45,332 nucleotides of DNA from a virus, in IMG/VR virus record IMGVR_UViG_3300046642_000365, positions 1-45,332 of that record; one strand, 5' to 3'. Both the position numbers and the translations under genes were made by a program. The notes under the pieces were generated by a model. That model was given only the letters and a program-made list of their open reading frames with translations. It was not told where the DNA came from and ran no database searches. The stretch's first letter is position 1; every line of letters begins with the position of its first letter. Shown here piece after piece: positions 7,329 to 16,096 of the stretch.

Positions 7329-7771
7329 TGTTTGAGCAGGGAATTAGTGACCATGGTCCCAAGAAGAGGGAACGAGACTTTTATCGTTACCTCACACAGT
7401 ATTTTCCCGGACACGTGACTCGCATAGAGACCAGGACAACCTGTGGAGTTCCTGACATCGTGATATGTCATGTGGGAATCACGGTCTGGGTAGAATTAAA
7501 GTCAACGTTCACTGGGTCGTATACCCTCCTAAGGAAGGAGCAATATGCTTGGGGCATGGGACATGCCACGAAGGGCGGGAAGGTGTTCGTGATCTCTAGA
7601 CTCGAGGATCGAATAGTTGGAAATGATGAGGTTCAGGTGTGGAAGTATCCATTCAATGTTAAGGCGTATGGAATAGCAGCTAGGTATGTTTCCCCATCAC
7701 TGAAGAGCACCATATTTAGGGGCAGTAAGTCCTCGTTCGTGCAGTCATTGGAATCTTTACTATTCACGTGA
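7325..7771 (+). CDS. VRR-NUC / endonuclease I-like nuclease (Holliday resolvase type)
   Basis: A 148-residue PD-(D/E)xK nuclease. GVPDIVI followed by VWVELKST gives the metal-binding D...ExK core, and RKEQYAWGMGHATKGGKVFVI is the typical following helix-strand unit of VRR-NUC and phage endonuclease I-type enzymes. In T7 the equivalent enzyme resolves branched DNA before packaging and degrades host DNA. The start is the ATG at 7325 (ATGA overlap with the polymerase stop); an immediately following ATG is also possible. The gene is last before a promoter-like element at 7784. Confidence 0.85.
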   Translation: MMFEQGISDHGPKKRERDFYRYLTQYFPGHVTRIETRTTCGVPDIVICHVGITVWVELKSTFTGSYTLLRKEQYAWGMGHATKGGKVFVISRLEDRIVGNDEVQVWKYPFNVKAYGIAARYVSPSLKSTIFRGSKSSFVQSLESLLFT

Positions 7772-7783
7772 GTGATTGTTCTG

Positions 7784-7818
7784 TATACGAGAAAAATTTC
7801 GCATGATACGATAACGAT
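7784..7818 (+). promoter_or_regulatory. predicted leaderless promoter P2 (TATACG-N17-TACGAT-N6-ATG)
   Basis: TATACG at 7784-7789, a 17-bp spacer, TACGAT at 7807-7812, then six bases (aacgat) to the ATG at 7819. It shares GCATGATACGAT-like sequence around the -10 with the copy at 43917 (CATGATACGAT). There is no Shine-Dalgarno sequence, so the transcript would begin at or next to the start codon. Promoter activity is inferred. Confidence 0.65.
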
Positions 7819-8370
7819 ATGATAGTAACAAATCCATTAACTCAGCAGCCGCTGACTGACAGTGACCTGGAGGCACTGTCTGCGCTAGCGAATAAGCTGT
7901 TAGCCGTACAGGCAGAGATGGGCACGTTGGAGGTCCAGCTCAAGAATCGGGCCGAGATGGCCAAGAACCTAGAATTCACCCTCATTCCGGAGGCGATGTC
8001 ACGCATAGGCATGACGAAGTTCGTCCTGAGCAATGGGGTCGTTGTGGAGGTGGCACCATATTACGCGTGCTATCTCAGCGAGGAAGAGCCAGAACTAAAG
8101 ACGCGAGGAATTGCGTGGCTCAGGGCGAATAAGTATGCTTCACTCGTCAAGAATGAGATCAAGGTGAATCTTGACAGTGACAGCAACAAGGAATCATTGA
8201 TGATCCAGAAGTATCTGGACAAGCACGGCATCCAGTATGCCAAGAAGGAGATGGTTCACCCATCCACGCTGAAGAGCCTGATGAGGGAACTGATCGAGTC
8301 TGGCAAGAATTTCCCGATGGATATATTCAGGGCCATCACCGGGAAGAGAGCAAAACTAACAAACAACTAG
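7819..8370 (+). CDS. conserved phage protein of unknown function
   Basis: A 183-residue protein with an N-terminal helical region (about residues 10-60, heptad-like, LSALANKLLAVQAEMGTLEV) and a C-terminal half ending in helices (SLMRELIESGKNFPMDIF). It is the first gene after predicted promoter P2 and is followed by the putative ssDNA-binding protein; that pairing is common in phages with this type of replication module. A role as a DNA-binding or recombination partner is possible, but I see no catalytic motif. Confidence 0.6.
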   Translation: MIVTNPLTQQPLTDSDLEALSALANKLLAVQAEMGTLEVQLKNRAEMAKNLEFTLIPEAMSRIGMTKFVLSNGVVVEVAPYYACYLSEEEPELKTRGIAWLRANKYASLVKNEIKVNLDSDSNKESLMIQKYLDKHGIQYAKKEMVHPSTLKSLMRELIESGKNFPMDIFRAITGKRAKLTNN

Positions 8371-8391
8371 GCCCTGTTGAGAGGAAAACAA

Positions 8392-9186
8392 ATGGCTAAA
8401 ACAACAAAGGTGTCAACAGCCGCGGCACCACAAACTGCGGCTATAGACTGGTCCCAGTACGGGAATGACCAGCCCACAGGATTCGAGAGAGTATCCAGGG
8501 AGGACCTGGGGATACCATTCCTCTGCATCGTGCAGAAGGGAAGTCCCGAATATGACAAGACCCACAAGGACTACGACGAGAAGCAGATCGATGACTGCAA
8601 TGTTGGCGACATCTTCAACTCACTGTCCAGGGAGATAGTTCATCGGCAGGGAGGTAATGAGCTCGCGTTCGTCCCGTGCGGATATGACAAGATGTACGTG
8701 GAGTGGAAGACCAGGGAATCTGGCGGTGGGATGGTTAAGTCACACCGTGATCCAGCCATCATGGAGGAGGTCGTGTCTCGCAATGACAAGGGACAGAACG
8801 TCCTCAGGAATGGGAATGTCCTCGTGGACACTGCCTACTTCTTTGGACTTATTCCAAACAATGGGGATAACACGATGGCCGTCATCGGGATGGCATCCAC
8901 GCAACTCAAGCATGCGAGGTTCTGGCTGAACCTCATGACTGGCCTGAAGGTTGGTCCGAATCGCAGGACTCCCCCGATGTTCAGCCACAAGTATGCCATC
9001 AGTACCGTCCCAGAGCGCAACGAGAAGGGATCATGGTTCGGGTGGAAGATCGAGTGTGCCGAGATGATCTCTGATGCTGGGCTCGTGGCTGAGGGCGCGA
9101 AGGTGTGCGCCAGGGTCACGAACATATCTAGGCCAATGCTCGGAGCGGGCGCACCAGCCCCGACGAGTGACGATGTCCCGATGTGA
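8392..9186 (+). CDS. putative ssDNA-binding / DNA-metabolism protein
   Basis: A 264-residue protein that starts at ATG 8392, six bases after a GAGGAAAA ribosome site that is repeated before the gene at 45051. The N-terminal tail is Ala/Thr-rich, followed by a region with GIPFLCIVQKGSPEYDK and a later stretch HARFWLNLMTG. The C-terminus is flexible and acidic (APTSDDVPM), as in many ssDNA-binding proteins that recruit replication partners. Position between the polymerase/nuclease and primase genes fits an SSB-like role, as does an expected high expression level. No OB-fold signature can be confirmed by eye, so the name is tentative. Confidence 0.55.
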   Translation: MAKTTKVSTAAAPQTAAIDWSQYGNDQPTGFERVSREDLGIPFLCIVQKGSPEYDKTHKDYDEKQIDDCNVGDIFNSLSREIVHRQGGNELAFVPCGYDKMYVEWKTRESGGGMVKSHRDPAIMEEVVSRNDKGQNVLRNGNVLVDTAYFFGLIPNNGDNTMAVIGMASTQLKHARFWLNLMTGLKVGPNRRTPPMFSHKYAISTVPERNEKGSWFGWKIECAEMISDAGLVAEGAKVCARVTNISRPMLGAGAPAPTSDDVPM

Positions 9187-9202
9187 TGAATAGAGGATAC
9201 AC

Positions 9203-10738
9203 ATGCATGAACTCGCACAAGAGTTCATGGACCTATTCACGGGACACGACAAGGTCCATGGAGTCTACACGATCGGCCAGGACGCCAAGGCGGGAAGCAA
9301 TGGTAAGATCGTTGGGCGAGCAGCCACCGTAAGTAAGCCACTAACGCTTGGCCAGTGGGACTTGCACCTTCGTGGAGTCCAGGGACTTGGGGTGGTCCCG
9401 ATCATGGCAGATCAATCGTGCCTATTTGGTGCCATCGACGTGGATGTGTATCCAATAGACATGAAGGTGCTGGCCAAGAAATTGTTTGATGAGAAGCTCC
9501 CCCTGATTCCGTGCAAGACGAAATCGGGGGGAGCTCACTTATACTTGTTCCTCTCAGAGAGGACTGAGGCAAGAGTCCTGATAAACAAGCTCAGGGAATT
9601 CGCCTCAGTCCTTGGATACGGGGAGTGTGAGATCTATCCAAGGCAATCGCAAGTGATTGAGTCTCGTGGAGACATGGGCAACTGGATCAACATGCCATAC
9701 TTCCGCGCGAGTGAGACGGACAGGTACGCGCTAGGGGATGCGCTCAATCCACTGACTCCCGAATTATTCCTACAAGTCGCCAAGTCGAGGAAGATCACGA
9801 GGGATCAGCTGGTGAACTGGAGGGTGGTAGTTCCAGACCTTCTCCCAGGAGGACCGCCGTGCTTACAGCGACTGATCTCGCAAGGTTTTCCGCAAGGGAC
9901 TCGCAACAATGGGCTGTTCAACCTTGGAGTGTATTTCATGAAGGCACATCCAGAGGGATGGGAGAAGCACGTGGAGGAGGCGAACCAGAAGCATATGACT
10001 CCACCGCTCTCATCTGAGGAGACCTTGGCGGTGATCAGGTCAGTCAGGAAGAAGGAATATACTTATACATGTAAGGCACAGCCAATACAGTCATTCTGTG
10101 ACTCAGCGAAGTGTAGACTGTGCGCGCATGGGATCGGTGGTGGAGACATAGGGATGCCACGCATGGGATCGTTAAGCAAGCTCAACACTTCCCCAGCGAT
10201 CTGGTTCATTGACGTGGAGACTGACGACGGCGGTAGGAGGCTGGAACTCACCACTGAGGACCTGCAGTCCCCACTCAGGTTCCAGACGAGGTGCATGGAA
10301 TCACTCAACATGATGCCACAACTCATCAAGAGGGAACAGTGGCATTCGATCGTGTCTAAGATGATGGAGGGAGTCACGGTACTTGATGTTCCAGCAGAGA
10401 TGCGACCCGCAGGAAATCTATACGTGTATCTCGAGGAGTTCTGCACGAGCAGAGTTCAGGCCAAGACGGCGGATGAGATCATGCTCGGGAAACCATACTG
10501 CCACAATGGTGAGATCAACTTCAGGATGACGGACTTCATGCGATACTTGGATAGGGTTCGGTACAGGGACCTGAGCATGAGCCAGGTGGCGATGCATATC
10601 AGGGACATCGCTGGGTCGAGGAGGGGATTCATGAGGATCAGGGGACGTGGAGTGACCACTTTCTGCATACCAGAGAACACGTTCATCAGGCAGACTGAGA
10701 AGTTCGAGACTCCAGCACAACCACACCCGCCGATATGA
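9203..10738 (+). CDS. archaeo-eukaryotic-type primase (AEP/prim-pol)
   Basis: A 511-residue protein starting at ATG 9203 behind a GAGGA ribosome site. The AEP catalytic core is visible: IDVDVY with Asp79 and Asp81, then SGGAHLYLF with His112, and GNWINMPYF at about 168-176. A cysteine cluster (FCDSAKCRLCAHGIGG) after residue 290 resembles the zinc-binding element that follows the catalytic domain in TOTE-type and phage prim-pols. It synthesises primers for the family A polymerase and stands in for the TOPRIM primase-helicase (gp4) of T7. Its last bases overlap the helicase start (ATGA). Confidence 0.85.
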   Translation: MHELAQEFMDLFTGHDKVHGVYTIGQDAKAGSNGKIVGRAATVSKPLTLGQWDLHLRGVQGLGVVPIMADQSCLFGAIDVDVYPIDMKVLAKKLFDEKLPLIPCKTKSGGAHLYLFLSERTEARVLINKLREFASVLGYGECEIYPRQSQVIESRGDMGNWINMPYFRASETDRYALGDALNPLTPELFLQVAKSRKITRDQLVNWRVVVPDLLPGGPPCLQRLISQGFPQGTRNNGLFNLGVYFMKAHPEGWEKHVEEANQKHMTPPLSSEETLAVIRSVRKKEYTYTCKAQPIQSFCDSAKCRLCAHGIGGGDIGMPRMGSLSKLNTSPAIWFIDVETDDGGRRLELTTEDLQSPLRFQTRCMESLNMMPQLIKREQWHSIVSKMMEGVTVLDVPAEMRPAGNLYVYLEEFCTSRVQAKTADEIMLGKPYCHNGEINFRMTDFMRYLDRVRYRDLSMSQVAMHIRDIAGSRRGFMRIRGRGVTTFCIPENTFIRQTEKFETPAQPHPPI

Positions 10739-12249
10739 ACCCTGACACGACCAGCCTAATATTCGGACCCCCAGGAACTGGCAAGACCCATGAACTCATA
10801 AGGATCGTGGAGTCCTTGCTAGAATCCGGACATGCCCCTGATGAGGTGTGTTATGTGGCATTCACTAGGAAGGCCGCGAATGAGGCTCGGGACAGGGCCA
10901 TGGAAAAGTTTAAGTTTACTCGGGACCAGCTCCCATACTTCAGGACTCTCCACGCCCTAGCATTCATGCAACTCGGACTCTCGAAGACACAAGTCATGGG
11001 GTACGGAGACTATGTGAAGCTCGCACAGATGCTAGGGATCTACATCACCTTTAAGGGAGTCAGTGAGGATGGGACCGTGCTAGGACTGTCCCGAGGTGAT
11101 CGATTATTCTTCATGGAGAATATGGCGAGGGCCCAGATGATCGACCTGAAAGAGTTCTGGGAGAGTAGGCCCGATGAGGACGTTTACTGGTATGAGCTGC
11201 TCAGGTTACACGAGACCGTGGTCGAGTACAAGGCGATCAATGGCAAGATGGACTTCACGGACATGATCACGAAGTTCTGTGAGATCGACGTGGTGCCCCA
11301 GGTAAAGTCGCTCCTATTAGATGAGGCGCAAGATCTCACGCCACTACAGTGGAAGATGATTGATAAGCTCAGCGTGGACGTTGAGGAGACATACATCGCT
11401 GGTGATGACGATCAGGCGATCTTCAGGTGGGCAGGCGCGGATCCATCCAGGTTCATGGGATTACCAGGGTCTCGGAGAGTGCTCCCGCTAAGCTACCGTG
11501 TTCCCACGCAGGTGCAACAGGTCGCCGAGGTCATCGTGAAGAGGATTTCGTCGCGCGTGGAGAAGGAGTGGTCTCCCGCCAAGCACGAAGGATCCGTGGA
11601 GTACGTGAACTCAATTGACCAGGTGGACATGTCCGAGGGGACGTGGCTGCTCTTGGCGAGGAACGTATATTTGCTGAAGCAGTTCAATGACCACTGCCTG
11701 AGTTCTGGATTAGTGTTCAGCTCTCACTTGGGATCGCCGATGAGTGGAGCTACTCTCAGGGCGATCAAGTCCTGGGAAATGCTCAGGAGGGAGGAACCCA
11801 TCACCAAGGCTGCCGCCATGGAGGTGTATGATCACATGTCATCCAGGAGGGGAGTCTCACATGGTGGGAAGTCCTCTCTCGAGAGGGTTCCTGAGAATCA
11901 GGAGATCACCGTGGAGTATTTGCGACTCCACCACGGACTACTGGTCAACAGCATCTGGCACGAGGCACTTGACAAGATACCTCCACAGGAGTGCGAATAC
12001 TTCCTAGCGGCCCTGAGGCGTGGTGAGAAGCTCCTCAAGGAGCCCCGCATAAGGATTGAGACGATACACGGGGTCAAGGGCGGTGAGGCGGATAGCATCG
12101 TGGTGTGCACGGACATGGCTGATCGCACGTGGAGGGAGTATGAGCAGTCCCCAGATGATGAGCACAGGGTGTGGTATGTCGCAGTCACTCGCGCCAGACG
12201 AAGACTATTCATAATGTCACCACAGACCAACATGTCATATGTCATATAG
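10735..12249 (+). CDS. SF1 DNA helicase, UvrD/Rep-like
   Basis: A 504-residue helicase. Walker A GPPGTGKT is at residues 11-18, motif Ia VAFTRKAANEA at about 41-51, DEAQD (motif II) at 196-200, GDDDQAIFRW (motif III) at about 223-232, LSYRVP (motif IV) near 247-252, TIHGVKGGEAD (motif V) near 445 and VAVTRARRRLF (motif VI) near the end. It unwinds DNA with ATP and probably serves as the replicative or recombination helicase, as Dda/UvrD-type enzymes do. It lies between the primase and a second helicase. Confidence 0.93.
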   Translation: MNPDTTSLIFGPPGTGKTHELIRIVESLLESGHAPDEVCYVAFTRKAANEARDRAMEKFKFTRDQLPYFRTLHALAFMQLGLSKTQVMGYGDYVKLAQMLGIYITFKGVSEDGTVLGLSRGDRLFFMENMARAQMIDLKEFWESRPDEDVYWYELLRLHETVVEYKAINGKMDFTDMITKFCEIDVVPQVKSLLLDEAQDLTPLQWKMIDKLSVDVEETYIAGDDDQAIFRWAGADPSRFMGLPGSRRVLPLSYRVPTQVQQVAEVIVKRISSRVEKEWSPAKHEGSVEYVNSIDQVDMSEGTWLLLARNVYLLKQFNDHCLSSGLVFSSHLGSPMSGATLRAIKSWEMLRREEPITKAAAMEVYDHMSSRRGVSHGGKSSLERVPENQEITVEYLRLHHGLLVNSIWHEALDKIPPQECEYFLAALRRGEKLLKEPRIRIETIHGVKGGEADSIVVCTDMADRTWREYEQSPDDEHRVWYVAVTRARRRLFIMSPQTNMSYVI

Positions 12250-12301
12250 GATGTTACGCGTCGCAACGCAATCAATCCTATGATATGCGGGATATAATTA
12301 T
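12250..12301 (+). promoter_or_regulatory. AT-rich spacer with TATAAT before SNF2-like helicase
   Basis: The 52-base spacer has TATAAT at 12293-12298, only three bases before the ATG at 12302, and TATGAT at 12279-12284. A GTTACG sequence at 12253 recalls the -35 element of the other predicted promoters, but its spacing to TATGAT is 20 bp. It is therefore only a weak promoter candidate. Confidence 0.3.
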
Positions 12302-13759
12302 ATGATAAAAGACACATCTAAATTTCCCCCGCATACACACGTGATGCCTCCATATGGTCACCAAGCGAAGATCCTGGGTGAGACCTGGAATAGGAAGCAA
12401 TTCGCGCTCTTCTGGGAAATGGGCGCTGGGAAGTCGAAGCCCATCATAGATACTGCGGCGATGCTCTTCCTCGCTGGGGAAATCGATGGGTTATGGATCG
12501 TGTGCGACAATGGGGCGTATAGGAACTGGACTGACTACGAGATCCCCAGGCATATGCCCCCGCACGTCCCAACCAGGACTGCTTACTGGGCATCCACGAT
12601 GAAGTCCGCTGAGAAGAGGAAGGTGGAGCAACTGCTAGTGGCAGTTGATGATGTCCTCGACATACTCGTCATGCCCGTTGAGGCGTTCAGTGCCACACGC
12701 GCGCCCATATTTGCCGAGGCATTCCTCAGGTCCCACTACCCAATGGGAGTGATCGATGAGTCCTCGAGCATCAAGAACCTCAAGGCCAACAGGACTGGGA
12801 AGATACTGTCACTGAGGAACTTCTGCGAGTACAGGAGGATCATGTCAGGAACTCCCATAACCAACAGTCCAATAGACCTGTTTTCCCAGTTCGAATTCCT
12901 TGAATCTGGCCTATTAGGATTCACGTCATACGTGGCATTCAGGAACCACTACTGTAAGTTGATGCTCATGGATGCTGGACGAGGCAAATTCCTCCAGATC
13001 GTCGGATACAAGAACCTGGAAGAGCTCACACAGAACATCCAACCCCACAGTTCCAGAGTTCTGAAGGTGGATTGCCTAGATCTTCCAGACAAGATCTATG
13101 AGCGATGCTTCGTGGAGCATACGGCGGAGCAACGGCTCGCCTACGAGACCCTGAGATCGACGGCAGTCATGGAGATGGAATCTGGGCAAGTGACCGTGAC
13201 ATCCGCACTGACCATGCTTGGGAAACTTCACCAGATCAACTGTGGTCACGTCAAGGACGATGATGGGATGACCCGAGACATTCCCAATAACAGGGTCTCT
13301 GAGCTATTGCGGCTCATCGAATTAGTCGACGGCAAAGTGATAGTGTGGGCATACTTCGTCAGGGACATTGAGTTGATAAGATTGGCACTGACCGCGGGGA
13401 ATATTAGGCACGTGCATTACTATGGTGCCACATCTCCCGATGACCGAGTGAAGGCGATAAATGACTTTAGGAATGATCCAGGGATCAAGGTGTTTTTGTC
13501 AAATCAGCAGACTGGTGGTAAGGGAATATCTCTCACTGAGGCATCTGACGTGGTATACTACTCGCAGTCGTTTTCATTAACGTCCAGGCTCCAGTCGGAG
13601 GACAGGTGCCATAGGCCTGGACAACACAGGAATGTCACGTACACGGACCTCGTCACGGCTAATACGGTGGACATCAAGATATGTGACGCACTGCGGGACA
13701 AGAAAGACCTGGCATCGAGCGTGCTCGACGTCTACAGGGAATGCCTCATTGGTTCATGA
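12302..13759 (+). CDS. SF2 helicase/translocase, SNF2-like
   Basis: A 485-residue ATPase. Motif I EMGAGKS is at residues 39-45; motif II reads IDESS at 151-155 instead of DEAH/DExH; motif III SGTPITNSPIDLFSQ follows; the C-terminal RecA lobe has SNQQTGGKGISLTEA and QSEDRCHRPGQ, the arginine-finger motif typical of SNF2 and phage DarB-like helicases. It probably remodels protein-DNA complexes or forks. The 3' end overlaps, in the opposite direction, the last 14 bases of the late lipoprotein gene, so the two transcription arms collide here. Confidence 0.9.
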   Translation: MIKDTSKFPPHTHVMPPYGHQAKILGETWNRKQFALFWEMGAGKSKPIIDTAAMLFLAGEIDGLWIVCDNGAYRNWTDYEIPRHMPPHVPTRTAYWASTMKSAEKRKVEQLLVAVDDVLDILVMPVEAFSATRAPIFAEAFLRSHYPMGVIDESSSIKNLKANRTGKILSLRNFCEYRRIMSGTPITNSPIDLFSQFEFLESGLLGFTSYVAFRNHYCKLMLMDAGRGKFLQIVGYKNLEELTQNIQPHSSRVLKVDCLDLPDKIYERCFVEHTAEQRLAYETLRSTAVMEMESGQVTVTSALTMLGKLHQINCGHVKDDDGMTRDIPNNRVSELLRLIELVDGKVIVWAYFVRDIELIRLALTAGNIRHVHYYGATSPDDRVKAINDFRNDPGIKVFLSNQQTGGKGISLTEASDVVYYSQSFSLTSRLQSEDRCHRPGQHRNVTYTDLVTANTVDIKICDALRDKKDLASSVLDVYRECLIGS

Positions 13760-15299
13760 TGACGAAGACGTGACCGTTGGGAGCGGTTCCAACAGCATCA
13801 CTATAGACTCTATGGTGACAGGCATTTTGATACCCGCTAAGTTCACCGATGAAAGTAGATGCGGTGCCAGTGAACTTAGTCAAGGGGCAATAGAAAGGAT
13901 ACGTCTGGTCTGCTGACTGTGTGAGTGGCACGTATTGTAACGCTAGAGGACTGAGGCCAAGGTTGTAGAAGCCATACACCCGCTCCGTCGCTCCTGGGTT
14001 AATTGCCAAGGACCAGCCAGTAGAGTTCGTAGCGCCGGGGACTGTTGGGTCGGGACTCAACAATGCGATGCCCGACGAATTATCAGCATTCCATGCCATA
14101 GTCACAACCCTAGCCATTGACAACCGAAGATCGGGGTCGGAGTTAGTTGTGTAGCATAGGTCTTGGTTTACATAGGTAAACAACACTCTATTGTTCTCTC
14201 CATCAACTGTGCCAATCATCGAGTATGGAATCTCACCGTGAATAGCAGCGTGCCCATACTGACTAATTTGACTATTCACCAGATCAAAGTTCGTTGAAAC
14301 ATTGCTGCCCTTCGCAAGAAGTTCAAGCTTACTGATTCTCAAGAACCCGCCAGAGTCTTTCAGACCCACCGTGTAAACACCACCAGAGGGTCGCTCAAAC
14401 AGTCTAATCACCGCTGTAACTTCTCCAGCAGACGTGCTACCTAAGTCCAACGGACCATCATCAAACCACGTCCCGCTTGGATCACGGTGCAAGAACCACG
14501 CAAACAGGCCACCGCCCTGCTCGGCAAAGGACACGACGATCGTTCCATCACGCATCTTAAGAATGTCGGGGGTGCGAGAGTCAACGTCGCCAGTGAGGAT
14601 GTTGTTGGTCAAGGTGAGTCCAGAATCACTCATACTATACTCGATAATCCTCGCTTGAGCAGTAAGTGTGTTTACTGTAGTTATGAGCACTTCACCACCG
14701 AGCAACGCAACCTCCGCGCCAGAGTATAGATCGTTCGGAACCACGCCAGGAATCACGTAGCGATGAACAACTCCTTGACGGTCATACGTTACAAGGTAGG
14801 GAATTGCTTGTAGAATGTCGTGAGCGATGAATGCTGAAACTCCGTTGCTGGCATCTACGAATTGACTATCAAGGAATAGTCCACCGAAGTCCAGCGCGTT
14901 CGTAGCTGCCGCTGAACCTACTACTCTGAACGACGCGACGGAAGCAGGCTGTGGAAGAGTGACCGTGTGTGATGTAGTAGGGAATCCAAACGGCAGCCAA
15001 GACTTCGCATCCTGACTCCAAAGGACTTGGTTGGTCTTCGTGCCTGTCCAGCCAAGAGTGACGTTTCCGTTGAACACAGTCAGGTTCGTGATCGTTAGCT
15101 TTCCAGGAACTGGTAGTCGAGTCCATGATTTTGGAGTTACGATTAGAGGCAGTTTAGTAACTGCGCTTGCCCTAGCTCTTATCGCCACTTTCGGCGGCGT
15201 TGGTGGGGCTTGAACCGGCTTTGACGGCTTCACCACCGTCTTACAGCCCATCACGATGATCAACAGGACTAGGCTCATGCATATAGTTCTTGCTCTCAT
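13746..15299 (-). CDS. predicted lipoprotein with beta-rich, propeller-like body
   Basis: A 517-residue protein with a lipoprotein signal: basic start MRARTICM, hydrophobic core, and lipobox IVMGC with Cys19 as predicted lipidation site, followed by a Pro-rich linker (VKPSKPVQAPPTPP). A short Ig-like segment (NVTLGWTG) precedes a long beta-rich region with recurring strands such as TPDILKMRDGTIVVSFAEQG, resembling sialidase or beta-propeller blades. It is the last gene of the late arm. A surface-anchored adhesin or receptor-blocking protein made in the infected cell is plausible; a tail component is the alternative. It abuts the next gene exactly. Confidence 0.7.
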   Translation of the reverse strand: MRARTICMSLVLLIIVMGCKTVVKPSKPVQAPPTPPKVAIRARASAVTKLPLIVTPKSWTRLPVPGKLTITNLTVFNGNVTLGWTGTKTNQVLWSQDAKSWLPFGFPTTSHTVTLPQPASVASFRVVGSAAATNALDFGGLFLDSQFVDASNGVSAFIAHDILQAIPYLVTYDRQGVVHRYVIPGVVPNDLYSGAEVALLGGEVLITTVNTLTAQARIIEYSMSDSGLTLTNNILTGDVDSRTPDILKMRDGTIVVSFAEQGGGLFAWFLHRDPSGTWFDDGPLDLGSTSAGEVTAVIRLFERPSGGVYTVGLKDSGGFLRISKLELLAKGSNVSTNFDLVNSQISQYGHAAIHGEIPYSMIGTVDGENNRVLFTYVNQDLCYTTNSDPDLRLSMARVVTMAWNADNSSGIALLSPDPTVPGATNSTGWSLAINPGATERVYGFYNLGLSPLALQYVPLTQSADQTYPFYCPLTKFTGTASTFIGELSGYQNACHHRVYSDAVGTAPNGHVFVIMNQ

Positions 15300-15476
15300 T
15301 TAGTTCTTTTCCGCCGTGTAGAGCGCGATCACTTCATTCACTTGTTCTCCGATATGCTCACACAAAGCGATGGCATCAGCGGCCTGACCCGCACCATGTG
15401 CGATGCTCAACTGCGCCACGTCCCTGGCCATCTGCTCTATTGCTTCACGACCCGCGATTTGTTGGTCGGCGGTCAT
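15300..15476 (-). CDS. small helical protein (58 residues)
   Basis: A 58-residue frame from ATG at 15476 to TAA at 15300-15302, fitting exactly between its neighbours: its stop is adjacent to the next ATG at 15299. The sequence starts MTADQQIAGREAIEQMA and is predicted entirely alpha-helical and amphipathic, with one Cys. No family is recognised. The tight fit in the operon is the main support for it. Confidence 0.6.
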   Translation of the reverse strand: MTADQQIAGREAIEQMARDVAQLSIAHGAGQAADAIALCEHIGEQVNEVIALYTAEKN

Positions 15477-15478
15477 GG

Positions 15479-16096
15479 CTAGAAGTGGATAGTGGTAGAG
15501 ATCGCCGTGATGAACTCGTGGTCAATGTTGGCGGCGTTCTTCTCGATGAATCGAACATACCTAGTTCCTACCTCAAGGCCTATCCCCGTCTTATACCTGA
15601 ACTGTATCCCCCCGCCAAACTCAGCGGCCCATTCGTTCAGCACCTTGTCCCTGCCACCGCCAAGTATGAAGAACGCCGCGACGTTGCCGCTCGCCTTACG
15701 TCCCATGAAATAAGCGTGTCCACTATCGAGGTCGCTGTTACCTGACCCACTCCCAAACGTGAGCATATCACCGCCAAAGCCCCAATTCTTAGTGAGCCAG
15801 TAGCGTGCGCTCACGTCAATGAACGGGGTATTGCCAGAGGCGGTCGCGGACTTCCAAGCCGGTCCCACGGCAAGCTCCAGCTCATTCTTGTTCGTAAAGG
15901 CCAGGAAGTTCTTGTCCCAATACGGCAAGAGAGACAAGCCGAACGATGCGACCGCTGACCCGCCAGCCGCCTGGGTCAAGGCGTTGGTGTCGAAGGCTGG
16001 CGGATTCGTGGGGAATCCTCCCGCTATTGGATTTGTGCCTTGTGCCTGCACGCTGACCATGAAGGCCAGCCCAATTACTGCTATTAAGTTTCTCAT
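15479..16096 (-). CDS. outer-membrane beta-barrel-like protein with signal peptide
   Basis: A 205-residue protein; the start at 16096 is chosen because it gives a clean Sec signal peptide (MRNLIAVIGLAFMVSVQAQ). The mature part has alternating beta-strands with Gly and aromatic residues (ARYWLTKNWGFGGDM, FFILGGG, GIGLEVGTRYVRF) and ends in IHF with a terminal Phe, the usual signal for outer-membrane insertion. Phages seldom carry such genes; known cases alter receptors or exclude other phages. It overlaps the holin gene by four bases. Function inferred only from fold-like features. Confidence 0.68.
   Translation of the reverse strand: MRNLIAVIGLAFMVSVQAQGTNPIAGGFPTNPPAFDTNALTQAAGGSAVASFGLSLLPYWDKNFLAFTNKNELELAVGPAWKSATASGNTPFIDVSARYWLTKNWGFGGDMLTFGSGSGNSDLDSGHAYFMGRKASGNVAAFFILGGGRDKVLNEWAAEFGGGIQFRYKTGIGLEVGTRYVRFIEKNAANIDHEFITAISTTIHF

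Noticed and set aside
12253-12284. Further copy of the TNTACG promoter before the SNF2 gene
   Set aside because: GTTACG lacks the first T, the spacing to TATGAT is 20 bp and the distance to ATG does not fit.
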